Shown: positions 1 through 8,884, numbered from the stretch's first letter. The stretch: 64,000 nucleotides of DNA from Pedobacter sp. KBS0701 (GCF_005938645.2 NZ_CP042171.1:2232001-2296000), one strand, 5' to 3'. Numbers and translations are program-made. The notes: generated by a model from the sequence alone, not told the origin.

Positions 1-206
1 TTGTGAATTACCTGGATGGATTATTAACTTTTGAAGAATTAAAGCTGAGACTTGGTACTGCTATTTGCCGATATGCCAAAAGACAAAATACTTTTTTCAG
101 GAAAATGGAAAAGGACAATGTGGAGATTATCTGGCTGGATGCATCTGCATCAACAAACCTGTTAAAACAGTTAATACTTGAAAAGGTTTCAGTTGCTTCA
201 AATTAA
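1..206 (+). CDS. miaA: tRNA dimethylallyltransferase MiaA, C-terminal fragment cut by window edge
   Basis: MiaA transfers a dimethylallyl group to A37 of tRNAs that read UNN codons. Only about the last 68 residues are present; the frame is open to the window edge, so the GTG at position 3 is probably internal and not a start. The visible part has the family's C-terminal signature: the stretch RYAKRQNTFFRK, where Arg, Lys and Gln contact tRNA, followed by a WLD motif about 20 residues later. This ending is very characteristic, so the family call is firm, but nothing can be said about the catalytic N-terminus. Confidence 0.85.
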   Translation, partial: VNYLDGLLTFEELKLRLGTAICRYAKRQNTFFRKMEKDNVEIIWLDASASTNLLKQLILEKVSVASN

Positions 207-263
207 CTTTATTGGTCATCTTAAGGTTGTCTTATCGCTTAAATTATATTAATAAAGCCCTTT

Positions 264-279
264 TGGCACAACCTTTGTA
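264..279 (+). promoter_or_regulatory. Candidate sigma-54 (-24/-12) promoter
   Basis: TGGCAC at 264-269 is followed by TTGTA at 275-279. The GG and TTG elements have the spacing of the RpoN consensus TGGCACG-N4-TTGCW; only the final C of the -12 box is changed, to T. The site lies 43 bases before the ATG of the small outer-membrane protein at 323. No enhancer-binding regulator gene is in view, so assignment rests on the sequence match alone. Confidence 0.5.
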
Positions 280-322
280 TCTGTTGAAGATATTAGTTTA
301 ACTCAAAAACAATATCTTAAAA

Positions 323-826
323 ATGAAAACAATTACTAAAATTATTGCTACTTCAGCAGCTGTCGTGGCTTTATTCTTTACTACAAATGCTAACGCGCAA
401 TCAAGTCGGAACTTAGGAATAGGATTAAATGTAGGAGCGGGAACATCAACTGGATATGGTTTAGTGTTAGGTGGTGATATCAGATATCAATTTAACGTAG
501 ATAAGCAATTATCAATTCCTGTAACTGCGGGCTATAATAACTTTTCTAGAAAAGACTCTTACGGAGGTGGAAGCTTCGGCATAATTCCGGTTAAAGCAGG
601 TGCAAAATATTTCTTTAATGATTCGGGTGCGGGTGCTTATGGCCTTGCAGAGTTAGGTGCTGGTTTTGGTACAACTAAAGGTTCTGGTACTTCATTTGTT
701 TATTCTCCGGCAATTGGTTATGCATGGAGCAATGGTTTAGATTTAGCTGCTAAATACGAAGGTTACTCTAACAATGGTAGTATTGGTTTTGCTGGCATTC
801 GCTTAGCTTACGGATTTAGCTTGTAA
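323..826 (+). CDS. Small outer-membrane beta-barrel protein with signal peptide
   Basis: This 167-residue protein starts with a clear Sec signal peptide: Lys-Thr n-region, hydrophobic core, and a cleavage site around NANAQ at residue 26. The mature part is rich in Gly, Tyr and Phe in alternating patterns, as in small 8-stranded outer-membrane barrels, and ends in a hydrophobic strand (LAYGFSL). It is clearly related to the protein at 2788: both carry the W-x-NGLDL-xx-KYEGY-x-N block near the C-terminus. A sigma-54-like promoter lies just upstream and a hairpin terminator just downstream, so it is probably a single-gene unit. Its substrate or partner is unknown. Confidence 0.75.
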   Translation: MKTITKIIATSAAVVALFFTTNANAQSSRNLGIGLNVGAGTSTGYGLVLGGDIRYQFNVDKQLSIPVTAGYNNFSRKDSYGGGSFGIIPVKAGAKYFFNDSGAGAYGLAELGAGFGTTKGSGTSFVYSPAIGYAWSNGLDLAAKYEGYSNNGSIGFAGIRLAYGFSL

Positions 827-846
827 ATATCTAAGAATTAAAGATC

Positions 847-885
847 AAAAAGGTCTTATGTATTAAATTACATATGACCTTTTTT
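847..885 (+). terminator. Rho-independent terminator
   Basis: AAAAAGGTC and GACCTTTTTT pair around an AT-rich inner stem (ATGTA/TACAT), with the T-run at the 3' side. It lies about 20 bases after the stop of the barrel gene ending at 826. Confidence 0.75.
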
Positions 886-987
886 GTATATTTAATTAGT
901 TTAATATATTTAATTTAACACTATTAACATAAAATATAAACATATTTAAATATAGTAACTTAATTTATAGTTAGTGCTGTTTTTTAC

Positions 988-995
988 TACATTTG
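988..995 (+). promoter_or_regulatory. Bacteroidota -7 box TACATTTG
   Basis: TACATTTG fits the TAnnTTTG consensus of the primary sigma factor in this phylum and sits 27 bases before the ATG of the lipoprotein at 1023. No clean TTG -33 element is visible at the expected distance. Confidence 0.5.
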
Positions 996-1022
996 TAGCA
1001 TCTATTATTAAAAACAATAACT

Positions 1023-2636
1023 ATGAAAAAAAGAACATTAGAATTACTGCTGACAGGATTGTTAGTTTCAACATCATTATTAAGTTGTAAAAAAGAGATA
1101 GGCAAAAACTCATCAAAAGAAATTGAAAACTTAGAAGTCAAAAGTAGAACCGTAGAATTGCAAACATCATTTGCAAAAATTTTAGCAAAAGCAGTGAAAT
1201 CAGATGAAGATTTAAGAAAGTTTATTAAAACAGAAGGTTTAAAAGAATTTGATCGGGATAATGATATTTTATATTATCAAATAAAAAATGCTGAGATTAG
1301 CAATGGTAAATCATTCAGGTCTAAATTGCTAAATTTTACCACTGAGAAAGAGTTAGAAGCTATAGAAAGAGAATTTCCTCTTTTAACAATTTTTGTTCCT
1401 ACCTTGCCTAACTTTACACCCGCTAGCTGGAATACAATCAGCGAGGCTCCGGTAATAGCTGTATCTAATTTGGATAAAGCTGGAACCGTTTCATTGTATG
1501 ATGATAAGGGCGTGGAAGTAAAATTATCGCAAAAACAAATACCCGGATTTCCGGTTTTAGTTGTTAAGGAAAATGAGCGGGTGATTGTCAAAAAAGGTAA
1601 TAACAAATTAGCTGTAAAAAGTAGTGGTGTAAAGCTCGTTTCTAATACTTCAAATGGTCTTTCATTTGAGTTCATCGATAAAGCTTATGATGGTAGTTTA
1701 CCTGTTGAAAAATCAACTTCCTCTTTATCGTTAAAAACAAATAAGTTGGCTAGTATACAAGGGACAATTAGTCGTGTTGCACCATCACCGAATGTGTCTG
1801 ATTTAAATGCGATTGACCAAGTAAATGTTGATGCATACAATTCTGGTAATGATTGGCATCGCGATTATGTTTATTACGGTATTACTTCAAGCAGTCCTAA
1901 AGGGAAATTTAGAAACTATTATAGCGAATATATTACATCATTTAAATTTTTAACGCCAAATGCCTTGGGAATAATTTCAGATCAAGATGGTGATCCTAGA
2001 GTAAATAATTCTTACGCCACCGGGCCGAACACAGGGAATTTACCAACAACAATGTGGACAGATGGAAATTTTGAATTTAGAATTTCAGTATTGGTAAACG
2101 CTAAAAATGGAGCTGGAAATGAATATGTTAGGCAGATGAGTGTTAGACCATCGGAGTTATTCGATCTACAGTATGAATTGACTGGCGAACTTAAGTTTAT
2201 TGGCAGAAAAATATATGGATTCAGGAATGCTATTCCTAAAGAATTCCATCCAAATATTGAATTAATTCCTTGGGATTTAGAAAATTATGGCACGGCCTGG
2301 AAATTTATTTTTTATGAAGTAGATGGCACTCAAGAAGAAACTAAAAGTTATGAAAATACAACCACCTTTGCCACTAATTTTGGCTTCGAACCTCAATTCG
2401 CATCTGTAGCAAAACTGGGTTTAAAATTCGGCGAAACTGCAACTACAACTGACAAGAGAACATATAGTATAAAAACAATGTTAGGCTCAGATAATCTAGC
2501 GGAAGCTATCCTAACATTTGACCAACCTATTATTATAGGAATGTCAAATGGTAGTTATGTGACACGTGAAATAACTAATGGAAATGTACTGAGTATTAGT
2601 GTTGAACCAAGAAGAAATAATAACCCTATCAATTAA
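1023..2636 (+). CDS. Lipoprotein of unknown function
   Basis: A 537-residue protein with a lipoprotein signal peptide: MKKR n-region, hydrophobic core, and Cys22 in the context LLSCKKE. It is therefore predicted to be exported and lipid-anchored. Residues 45-130 hold a charged, mostly helical region ending in a conserved-looking segment (LLTIFVPTLPNFTPASW). The rest is predicted beta-rich and ends without an anchor or barrel strand. No catalytic motif was recognised. It is flanked by two paralogous small outer-membrane proteins, but terminators on both sides suggest independent transcription. A surface or periplasmic structural or binding role is possible but is not shown by the sequence. Confidence 0.7.
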   Translation: MKKRTLELLLTGLLVSTSLLSCKKEIGKNSSKEIENLEVKSRTVELQTSFAKILAKAVKSDEDLRKFIKTEGLKEFDRDNDILYYQIKNAEISNGKSFRSKLLNFTTEKELEAIEREFPLLTIFVPTLPNFTPASWNTISEAPVIAVSNLDKAGTVSLYDDKGVEVKLSQKQIPGFPVLVVKENERVIVKKGNNKLAVKSSGVKLVSNTSNGLSFEFIDKAYDGSLPVEKSTSSLSLKTNKLASIQGTISRVAPSPNVSDLNAIDQVNVDAYNSGNDWHRDYVYYGITSSSPKGKFRNYYSEYITSFKFLTPNALGIISDQDGDPRVNNSYATGPNTGNLPTTMWTDGNFEFRISVLVNAKNGAGNEYVRQMSVRPSELFDLQYELTGELKFIGRKIYGFRNAIPKEFHPNIELIPWDLENYGTAWKFIFYEVDGTQEETKSYENTTTFATNFGFEPQFASVAKLGLKFGETATTTDKRTYSIKTMLGSDNLAEAILTFDQPIIIGMSNGSYVTREITNGNVLSISVEPRRNNNPIN

Positions 2637-2660
2637 TCAATAATTAATAGCTTTATAAAA

Positions 2661-2686
2661 GCCTCCTTAATAGAGGAGGCCTTTAT
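2661..2686 (+). terminator. Rho-independent terminator
   Basis: GCCTCCT pairs with AGGAGGC around a TAATAG loop, followed by CTTTAT. It starts 24 bases after the lipoprotein stop. The T-tract is short. Confidence 0.65.
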
Positions 2687-2787
2687 ATTCCATAACATTC
2701 TGAAAAAAATGAAAATTTGAAAATCCGCCATAGATATTTTAACGTATATAAATTAAATCCTTAATTGATAACTTAAAATATCTTAAA

Positions 2788-3339
2788 ATGAAAACAGCTA
2801 CTAAACTTTTTGCAACGACTTTAACGGCTCTTGCAATTTTAACCACTTCTAATTTAAAAGCGCAAACAATGGGTTCCACCGAGCCAATGACTACCGGAAG
2901 CGGAATGGCTTTCAAAATCGGCGTAGGTGTAAATGCTGGATTATTTCCAGATCGTTCGGAAATGGATTATGGTTATGGTGCAGATGTAAAACTTCAGTAT
3001 GATTTAAGCCCGTATGTAGCTGTTACAGCTTCCGGCGGTTATACCCGTTTAAAATGGAAAGGCAGCCCGCTAAAATTCGAATTTATTCCGGTAATGGGTG
3101 GTGTGAGGGTATTCCCAATTGAAAGAATGTATCTTGCTACCGAACTTGGTTCAGGTTTAGCCATAAAAGAGGGTGCCAACATGAACTTTATTTATACCGG
3201 TGGTTTAGGTTACGAATGGAAAAACGGTCTTGATCTTGGCGTAAAATATGAGGGGTATGTAAATAACAGCGCTTCCGATCTTTACTTCATGAAAACCGGA
3301 CAATTTAACCTGAGACTGGCTTATAATTTTAAATTATAA
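2788..3339 (+). CDS. Small outer-membrane beta-barrel protein, paralog of the 323 gene
   Basis: This 183-residue protein has a Sec signal peptide with cleavage near NLKAQ (residue 26) and a Gly/Tyr-rich mature domain with alternating hydrophobic residues, ending in the strand LAYNFKL. The block W-x-NGLDL-xx-KYEGY-x-NN matches the protein at 323, and both start MKT-T-K, so the two are diverged paralogs. It has its own terminator (3362-3388). The promoter region before it lacks the sigma-54-like site of the first copy, so the two copies may be expressed under different conditions. Function is unknown beyond outer-membrane localisation. Confidence 0.75.
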   Translation: MKTATKLFATTLTALAILTTSNLKAQTMGSTEPMTTGSGMAFKIGVGVNAGLFPDRSEMDYGYGADVKLQYDLSPYVAVTASGGYTRLKWKGSPLKFEFIPVMGGVRVFPIERMYLATELGSGLAIKEGANMNFIYTGGLGYEWKNGLDLGVKYEGYVNNSASDLYFMKTGQFNLRLAYNFKL

Positions 3340-3361
3340 TTAGAACATCATTTAATTTTGG

Positions 3362-3388
3362 AGTCCCGATGAAAATCGGGACTTTTTT
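3362..3388 (+). terminator. Rho-independent terminator
   Basis: AGTCCCGAT and ATCGGGACT form a 9-bp stem with a GAAA loop, followed by TTTTT. It lies 23 bases after the stop of the barrel gene ending at 3339. Confidence 0.85.
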
Positions 3389-3436
3389 ATTTATTTACCA
3401 TTTTAATTGCTATTTTGAGCCGAAAACCAAATACAA

Positions 3437-3967
3437 ATGAAAAGAATATTCGGACTAGTAATACTTACCGCTTTAATGGCCTGTAACCAGACAGACAAAA
3501 AATCTGCAAAAACTAAAGATTCAATAAAAACAGATTCGGCATCGGTTAAAAATGAGGTTTCTATAAAAGACAAGCAAAAATCTCAAATCTTTAACCAATA
3601 TGTAGATTTAAAAAATGCACTCGTAAAATCAGATTCTGCCAGTGCACAAAAATCGGCAGCAACGTTACAAACGAGTTTGGCTGCCTATAAAGGTTGCGAG
3701 CCTACTGCAGCTGTTTCAGGAAAAATCGCTGCAAGCAAGAATCTCGCTTCGCAAAGAAAAGAATTCACTGTTTTAAGTGCCGATTTAATCGCCTTGCTTA
3801 AAAATGCAGAAATAGAAAAAGGCACGATATATGTTCAACATTGCCCTATGGCGAATAAGGGAGACGGAGGTGATTGGTTATCAACCGAAAAGGAAATTAA
3901 AAATCCTTACTATGGTAACGAGATGTTAGAATGTGGTAGAGTTGCCGAAGAGATTAAGGCAAAATAA
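3437..3967 (+). CDS. DUF3347-family lipoprotein, possibly metal-binding
   Basis: A 176-residue protein with a lipobox (ALMACNQ, Cys16) and a charged, Lys/Ser-rich linker. The C-terminal domain (about residues 45-172) matches the DUF3347 pattern, including YVQHCPMANKGDGGDWLS and a later ECG. The same domain is found at the C-terminus of CusB-like copper efflux adaptors and in stand-alone Bacteroidota lipoproteins. The His-Cys-Pro-Met cluster would suit copper or silver binding, but this is inference. No efflux pump genes are adjacent, so it is probably a stand-alone periplasmic lipoprotein. Confidence 0.75.
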   Translation: MKRIFGLVILTALMACNQTDKKSAKTKDSIKTDSASVKNEVSIKDKQKSQIFNQYVDLKNALVKSDSASAQKSAATLQTSLAAYKGCEPTAAVSGKIAASKNLASQRKEFTVLSADLIALLKNAEIEKGTIYVQHCPMANKGDGGDWLSTEKEIKNPYYGNEMLECGRVAEEIKAK

Positions 3968-4100
3968 GGTGCTAAAACGGGTTTAATTAAGCATGATTGT
4001 TACGTCATTTTGACTAATTATTCATATTAATTTAACAGATTTGTTATGCATGTATATTAATTTTATATAATTTAGAAAGCTATAAACATAATACAATAAT

Positions 4101-5390
4101 ATGTCAGATATTGCAGAGATAAAAGTTGATGGTAAGACAGTAGAATTGCCAGTAATTACAGGAACAGAAGATGAAAAGGCCATTGATATTTCGAAATTAA
4201 GAGATCTAACAGGCTTTGTAACTTTAGATACTGGTTTTAAAAATACTGGTTCTACAAAAAGTAAAATCACTTTTTTAGATGGTGAAAAAGGCATTTTAAA
4301 ATACAGGGGATATTCTATTGAAGAGCTTGCGGCAAAATCGAGTTTTTTAGAGGTTATTTATCTGATTATCTATGGTGATCTTCCTACGCAAACTCAATTA
4401 GAAGGACTGCAGGCCGAAATCAGTAAACATACACTCATACATGAGGATATGAAGAAATTTTTTGATGGTTATCCATCAAGATCTCATCCAATGGGTCAGT
4501 TAGGCTCCCTGATCTTCTCATTGTCTACATTCTATCCTGAGTGCTTAAAGCCAAATCAAACCGCAGAAGAACAAGATTTAACCATCATCAAACTTTTGGC
4601 TAAATTTCCAACCATTGTTTCTTTCGTTTATAAAAAATCATTAGGTCATCCACTGATTTATCCAAAAAATAAATACGATTATGTAACCAATTTTCTTTGG
4701 ATGACATTTGGACAACGTACCGAAGATTACGACGTAAATCCGATTGTGGTTAATGCCATGAATAAATTGCTTATTTTACATGCAGATCACGAGCAAAACT
4801 GTTCAGCATCAACCGTTCGTATTGTAGGTTCTTCTGATTGTAATTTATATGCTTCAATTGCTGCCGGTATTGCGGCACTATGGGGTCCACTGCACGGCGG
4901 TGCTAACCAGGCGGTGATCGACATGTTAGAGTTGATTAAAGCTGATGGCGGTGATACAGAGAAATGGATTGCAAAAGCGAAAGATAAAAATGATCCATTC
5001 CGCATGATGGGCTTTGGGCACAGGGTTTACAAAAACTTCGATCCAAGAGCTAAAATTATTAAAAAAGCTTGTGATGATATTTTAGAAAACCTGGGCATTG
5101 ATGATCCGATTTTAGAAATTGCTAAAAAATTAGAAGAAGCGGCTTTAACCGATCAATACTTTATCGACCGTAAGTTATATCCGAATGTAGATTTTTATTC
5201 AGGTATTATTTACCGCGCATTAGGCTTCCCATCCGAAATGTTTACTGTTCTATTTGCTTTAGGGCGTTTACCAGGATGGATTGCACAATGGAAAGAAATG
5301 CACGAAAACAAAGAACCGATAGGTCGTCCACGTCAGATTTATGTAGGCGAAACTGACAGAGAATTTGTTGAGATTAAAGACAGAAAATAA
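4101..5390 (+). CDS. gltA: Citrate synthase
   Basis: Condenses oxaloacetate with acetyl-CoA to give citrate, the entry step of the TCA cycle in the cytoplasm. At 429 residues it has the length of the bacterial hexameric-type enzyme with an N-terminal beta domain. The three catalytic residues are in place: His265 in GPLHGGAN, His307 in GFGHRVYKNFDPRA and Asp364 in NVDFYSG. The HADHEQNCSAST segment is also typical. The gene is monocistronic, with a strong bidirectional-looking terminator just after the stop and a separate, convergent gene beyond it. Confidence 0.97.
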   Translation: MSDIAEIKVDGKTVELPVITGTEDEKAIDISKLRDLTGFVTLDTGFKNTGSTKSKITFLDGEKGILKYRGYSIEELAAKSSFLEVIYLIIYGDLPTQTQLEGLQAEISKHTLIHEDMKKFFDGYPSRSHPMGQLGSLIFSLSTFYPECLKPNQTAEEQDLTIIKLLAKFPTIVSFVYKKSLGHPLIYPKNKYDYVTNFLWMTFGQRTEDYDVNPIVVNAMNKLLILHADHEQNCSASTVRIVGSSDCNLYASIAAGIAALWGPLHGGANQAVIDMLELIKADGGDTEKWIAKAKDKNDPFRMMGFGHRVYKNFDPRAKIIKKACDDILENLGIDDPILEIAKKLEEAALTDQYFIDRKLYPNVDFYSGIIYRALGFPSEMFTVLFALGRLPGWIAQWKEMHENKEPIGRPRQIYVGETDREFVEIKDRK

Positions 5391-5405
5391 TTCTATAAAA
5401 CCCAT

Positions 5406-5440
5406 AAAAAAACCACCCGAGTATCTTGGGTGGTTTTTTT
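5406..5440. terminator. Strong hairpin terminator after gltA
   Basis: AAAAACCACCC and GGGTGGTTTTTTT form a long stem around GAGTATCTT. The A-run on the left and T-run on the right let it act in both directions, which suits the convergent arrangement of gltA and the DUF3667 gene. Confidence 0.9.
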
Positions 5441-5452
5441 ATGGGTTCTATC

Positions 5453-5546
5453 CGTCATCTCGACTGGAGCAAAGCGAAATGGAGAGATTTTTAAAGAACG
5501 TTTAAGTGGATAGTTCAAAGATTTCTCCGCTACGGTCGAAATGACG
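5453..5546. repeat. REP-like inverted repeat, CGTCAT...ATGACG family
   Basis: The element begins CGTCATCTCGACTGGAGC and ends GCTACGGTCGAAATGACG, with imperfectly complementary ends and a central GAGAGATTT/AGATTTCTCC pair. Similar elements are at 15648-15755 and 27805-27893. It lies between convergent genes, a usual place for dispersed extragenic palindromes. Confidence 0.75.
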
Positions 5547-5554
5547 ATACAATT

Positions 5555-6676
5555 TTAGGTAGCTACGTAATAAATCAGGTTAATCATCACTATTTCCGAT
5601 AGTTTAAAAGCTACTGCATACAGGATCAATATCCAGAATATTTTAAAAATTGTGCTCCACGTTTTGCGTTGATAAAAAATGGTAAGTGCCTTAAACATAT
5701 ACCAGAACAGAAATATGGTAACACCCACCTCAATAATTTTGCTGACAAAAGAATCTTCCCCAAAAACATGTTTCATTACCGGCTGAGTGATAATGGCGAC
5801 GATAAAATAAACCATCATACCATGGATAGTAAAAATCAGGTGATCCAGATAGTAGATGTGGTTTTTTCTGAAGTTGAGCATAATAAACCAGGCCAGCAAT
5901 GGCATCAATAAAAAATATTGCTTCGGGCGGTTATGCTCCAGAGTTTCCTGGATGACCTCAGATTTTTCTCCAAGTGTGATTGACCGCTTTTTAATCAGTC
6001 TATCGTACCAGCTATCTTGTTTGGAAACAGGCAGCTTTTTCTGTCTCAAAAGATAAGCTGCATAGGTACTATCATTCCTTTCGATGTGAATATCATTATA
6101 TTCATTGATCATATCAATTAGAGAATCAGACTTTAGTTTAGCATTTTCTGCATTAAGTCTATTTAATTCTTTCTCCTGATCAGCAAAACCAAGTTTTACA
6201 AATTCCTTCTTCTTGATTGCTTCGTTAATCGATCTTGTAGCTTTATTTGCAATTTCTTTAGATATACCTGTAAGCTTTAGTGCTTTATTTACACTATCTG
6301 TAACATTTTCATCCTTTTTCTTTTCGATACCAATATGTCCATTATCGGGGTCTTTTTCTACGTGTTTTGGCGAATACACCACCAAAAAATATACGATGGA
6401 AACAAAAATGTACATGCTTACCGGATTAATGTACCGGGCTCTTTTACCAGCCAAATAATCGAGCGTTACCTGCCCAGGCTTTGTTAAAAGAGGAGAGAGG
6501 GTTTGAAAGAATTTATTGTCGAAGTGAAAGTAATGTGCAATACTGTGGCTGATAAAAGCCCAGAAACTTTCTTTTAATTCTAAATTTGGCTGACCGCAAT
6601 CACTACAATAATGTTTCTCAACATGAGCGCCACAGTTTAGGCAGTTGTGTTCTTTTCTATACTTACCAGCTGGCAT
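5555..6676 (-). CDS. DUF3667 membrane protein with N-terminal zinc ribbon
   Basis: A 373-residue protein. The N-terminus carries a CxxC...CxxC zinc ribbon (Cys12, Cys15, Cys24, Cys27), then SHYFHFDNKFF-type residues and TKPGQVTLDYLAGKRARYINP, which is the DUF3667 signature. A hydrophobic segment follows (about 108-125), then a charged cytoplasmic or periplasmic domain of about 120 residues, and three to four membrane segments in the C-terminal third. The family is widespread in Bacteroidota and has no assigned role. The gene lies 15 bases after the nucleoside transporter on the same strand and may be co-transcribed with it. Confidence 0.8.
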   Translation of the reverse strand: MPAGKYRKEHNCLNCGAHVEKHYCSDCGQPNLELKESFWAFISHSIAHYFHFDNKFFQTLSPLLTKPGQVTLDYLAGKRARYINPVSMYIFVSIVYFLVVYSPKHVEKDPDNGHIGIEKKKDENVTDSVNKALKLTGISKEIANKATRSINEAIKKKEFVKLGFADQEKELNRLNAENAKLKSDSLIDMINEYNDIHIERNDSTYAAYLLRQKKLPVSKQDSWYDRLIKKRSITLGEKSEVIQETLEHNRPKQYFLLMPLLAWFIMLNFRKNHIYYLDHLIFTIHGMMVYFIVAIITQPVMKHVFGEDSFVSKIIEVGVTIFLFWYMFKALTIFYQRKTWSTIFKIFWILILYAVAFKLSEIVMINLIYYVAT

Positions 6677-6691
6677 TGGAATAAATTGGAA

Positions 6692-8071
6692 TTATAAATG
6701 ATTAATAGCTTCTACTTCTGCCCGTGTATGTTTATGCTTAAATATGACCACAAAAACGACTGCAATAACAAGTACGTAAATGGTAAAAGTTAACCAGATG
6801 TTATGCCAGTCCTTTACATCAAGGGCCCTGCTGAGGTTTCCGTTAGGCAATACATCAATTCCTTTATTTTTAAGAAATTTAAGTAAGTGTACATTGTCTT
6901 CCTCACTTTTAACATATTTGGAGAGCGAAGCAATCGTACTGTAATAAGTGGTAAAGAAGCGGCTAATCATCCAACCTGAAACCAAACTGCCAAACACGGC
7001 ACCAAAGCCATTAGTCATCATCATAAATAAACCCTGTGCAGAAGAACGGATTTTTGGCGCAGTTGATGTTTCAACAAACAGCGATCCTGATATATTAAAG
7101 AAATCGAATGCCATTCCGTAAACAATACATGAAGTAATGATCATCCAGAGGTTGGTTGAAGGATCGCCATAGGCGAATAAACCAAAACGTAGTACCCAGG
7201 CAAACATCGCAATTGCAATTACCCATTTAATGCCAAATCTTTTCAAAAAGAAAGGAATAGCCAGAATAAAAAGTGTTTCTGATACCTGCGAAATTGATAA
7301 AATGATGGTAGAATATTTAATGACAAATGATTCTGCAAAAACGGGGAATAATTTAAATTCATCCAGAAAAACATCACCATAAGCATTTGTAAGTTGCAAA
7401 GCAGCTCCTAAAAACATAGAAAAGATGAAAAACAACGCCATTTTGTAATCGGCGAAAAGCTTAAAAGATTCGAGTCCAAGTTTCTGTGCAAATGTTTTTT
7501 TATCGCTGATTAAATTTAAAGGCTTACAAGCAGGTAATGTAAAAGCGTATATGCCCAACAATAAGGCACTTATACCTGCAATGTAGAACTGGTTGGCACT
7601 GGCCTTATTGCCCGTTAAATTGGTAATCCACATGGCAGCAATAAAACCAATGGTACCCCAAACCCTGATGGGCGGAAAGTCTTTTATTACATCAAAATTG
7701 CCATTTTTTAAGGTGGTGTAACTGATCGAATTGCTCAGGGCTATGGTTGGCATATAAAAACACATGGCTACCAAGATTACCCAAAAAAAAGTATGCGGAT
7801 CATTTACCTGTGGCAGGTAAAACATGGTTGCTGCGTAAAGTAGATGCAAGATGGCATAAAGTTTTTCTGCGTTAATCCATTTATCGGCTAAAATACCGGT
7901 TATGGTAGGCATAAATAGTGATGCAATGCCCATCGTAGAAAAAATGATTCCAAAATCTGCACCATCCCATTGTTTGGTTCCAAACCAATAATTTGCAATT
8001 GTAATTAACCAGGCAGCCCATACAAAGAATTGCATGAAACTCATTATAGTTAAGCGAAACTTAACATTCAT
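6692..8071 (-). CDS. Nucleoside permease, NupG-type major facilitator
   Basis: A 459-residue, 12-helix inner-membrane transporter. The start MNVKFRLTIMSFMQFFVWAAWL, the G-x-W-G motif region and the loop after helix 2 (GILADKWINAEK) are typical of the nucleoside:proton symporter family (NupG/XapB). The Bacteroidota members have an extra loop before the last helix, as here (about 385-420). It probably imports nucleosides for salvage. The start is fixed by an ATG with an A-rich leader. An inverted repeat lies upstream (8138-8177), and the DUF3667 gene follows after 15 bases. Substrate choice within the family cannot be read from sequence. Confidence 0.85.
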   Translation of the reverse strand: MNVKFRLTIMSFMQFFVWAAWLITIANYWFGTKQWDGADFGIIFSTMGIASLFMPTITGILADKWINAEKLYAILHLLYAATMFYLPQVNDPHTFFWVILVAMCFYMPTIALSNSISYTTLKNGNFDVIKDFPPIRVWGTIGFIAAMWITNLTGNKASANQFYIAGISALLLGIYAFTLPACKPLNLISDKKTFAQKLGLESFKLFADYKMALFFIFSMFLGAALQLTNAYGDVFLDEFKLFPVFAESFVIKYSTIILSISQVSETLFILAIPFFLKRFGIKWVIAIAMFAWVLRFGLFAYGDPSTNLWMIITSCIVYGMAFDFFNISGSLFVETSTAPKIRSSAQGLFMMMTNGFGAVFGSLVSGWMISRFFTTYYSTIASLSKYVKSEEDNVHLLKFLKNKGIDVLPNGNLSRALDVKDWHNIWLTFTIYVLVIAVVFVVIFKHKHTRAEVEAINHL

Positions 8072-8137
8072 AATAATAATTTAGTTTGAATGATTGAAAG
8101 TAAAAGCTGAATATAGAACTATTTTAAATGATAATCC

Positions 8138-8177
8138 AAAATGAACCTAAATTATTTAAAATAATCCGGTTCATTTT
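8138..8177. repeat. 10-bp inverted repeat upstream of the nucleoside permease
   Basis: AAAATGAACC (8138-8147) and GGTTCATTTT (8168-8177) are perfect complements separated by 20 AT-rich bases. It lies 67 bases before the permease start. It could be a terminator for the upstream BFN gene or an operator. No T-run follows it on either strand. Confidence 0.45.
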
Positions 8178-8258
8178 AGAATTTAGCTTTTACAGAGGGG
8201 ATTTGAGAGAAAAAACCTGACAAATTTTGAGCGGATAAACTTTTAATATACTCCAATA

Positions 8259-8873
8259 CTAAGATGTTCCGCGCTTATTCAACTCATCTCTTAATCTTGC
8301 GGCCTTTTCATAGGCTTCTTCGGCAATGGCTTCCTGTAATTTTTGTTGAAGTTCCTCCAATGTTAAATCACCAAAACCCTGTTGCTGGGTTGAGGTAGGC
8401 AGGCTATCTGCTTCGGGTTCTTTGGCAATAGAATCCATATTTTCAAGAAAAAGAAAGTCATTACCTTCTATCACGATTCCGGCAGAAGCCAAAATAAATT
8501 CGTAGGTATAAATCATGGCATTAAACCGAACGGCCAAAGCAATAGCATCAGATGTTCTGGCATCAACTTCATGTGTATTTTTACCATCACTACAGATTAA
8601 CTTTGCGTAAAAAACGCCATCAACCAGGTTGTATATAATAATTTCCTTAATATCGATATGAAAAGTATCAGCCATTGATTTGAATAAATCATGTGTTAAT
8701 GGCCTACTAGGAGTCATTTTCTCAATTTCTATGGCAATGGCCTGCGCTTCAAATGCACCAATAATAATTGGTAAGCGACGGCGTCCATTTACTTCTCCTA
8801 AAACAAGGGCATAAGCACCAGATTGAGTCTGGCTGTAAGATAAACCTACAATATCTAATTTAACTTTTTTCAT
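8259..8873 (-). CDS. Bifunctional-nuclease-family (DUF151) protein with UVR domain
   Basis: Residues 1-135 form a BFN/DUF151 domain, with VKLDIVGLSYSQTQSGAYALVL at the N-terminus and the internal motif EVDARTSDAIALAVR. The C-terminal 40 residues are a UVR motif (LEELQQKLQEAIAEEAYEKAARLRDEL), the UvrB/UvrC-interaction helix pair. This fusion is the usual form in Bacteroidota. Plant BFN members have been reported to have RNase and DNase activity; whether bacterial ones do is uncertain. The UVR motif hints at a link to nucleotide excision repair, which is inference. The gene is upstream of nupG and downstream of etfA, separated from etfA by a palindromic repeat. Confidence 0.85.
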   Translation of the reverse strand: MKKVKLDIVGLSYSQTQSGAYALVLGEVNGRRRLPIIIGAFEAQAIAIEIEKMTPSRPLTHDLFKSMADTFHIDIKEIIIYNLVDGVFYAKLICSDGKNTHEVDARTSDAIALAVRFNAMIYTYEFILASAGIVIEGNDFLFLENMDSIAKEPEADSLPTSTQQQGFGDLTLEELQQKLQEAIAEEAYEKAARLRDELNKRGTS

Positions 8874-8884
8874 ATTTGTTTTCC

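Noticed and set aside
1277..1675. Minus-strand frame of 132 codons inside the lipoprotein gene
   Set aside because: It is a shadow of the lipoprotein; it lacks a domain and any independent signal.
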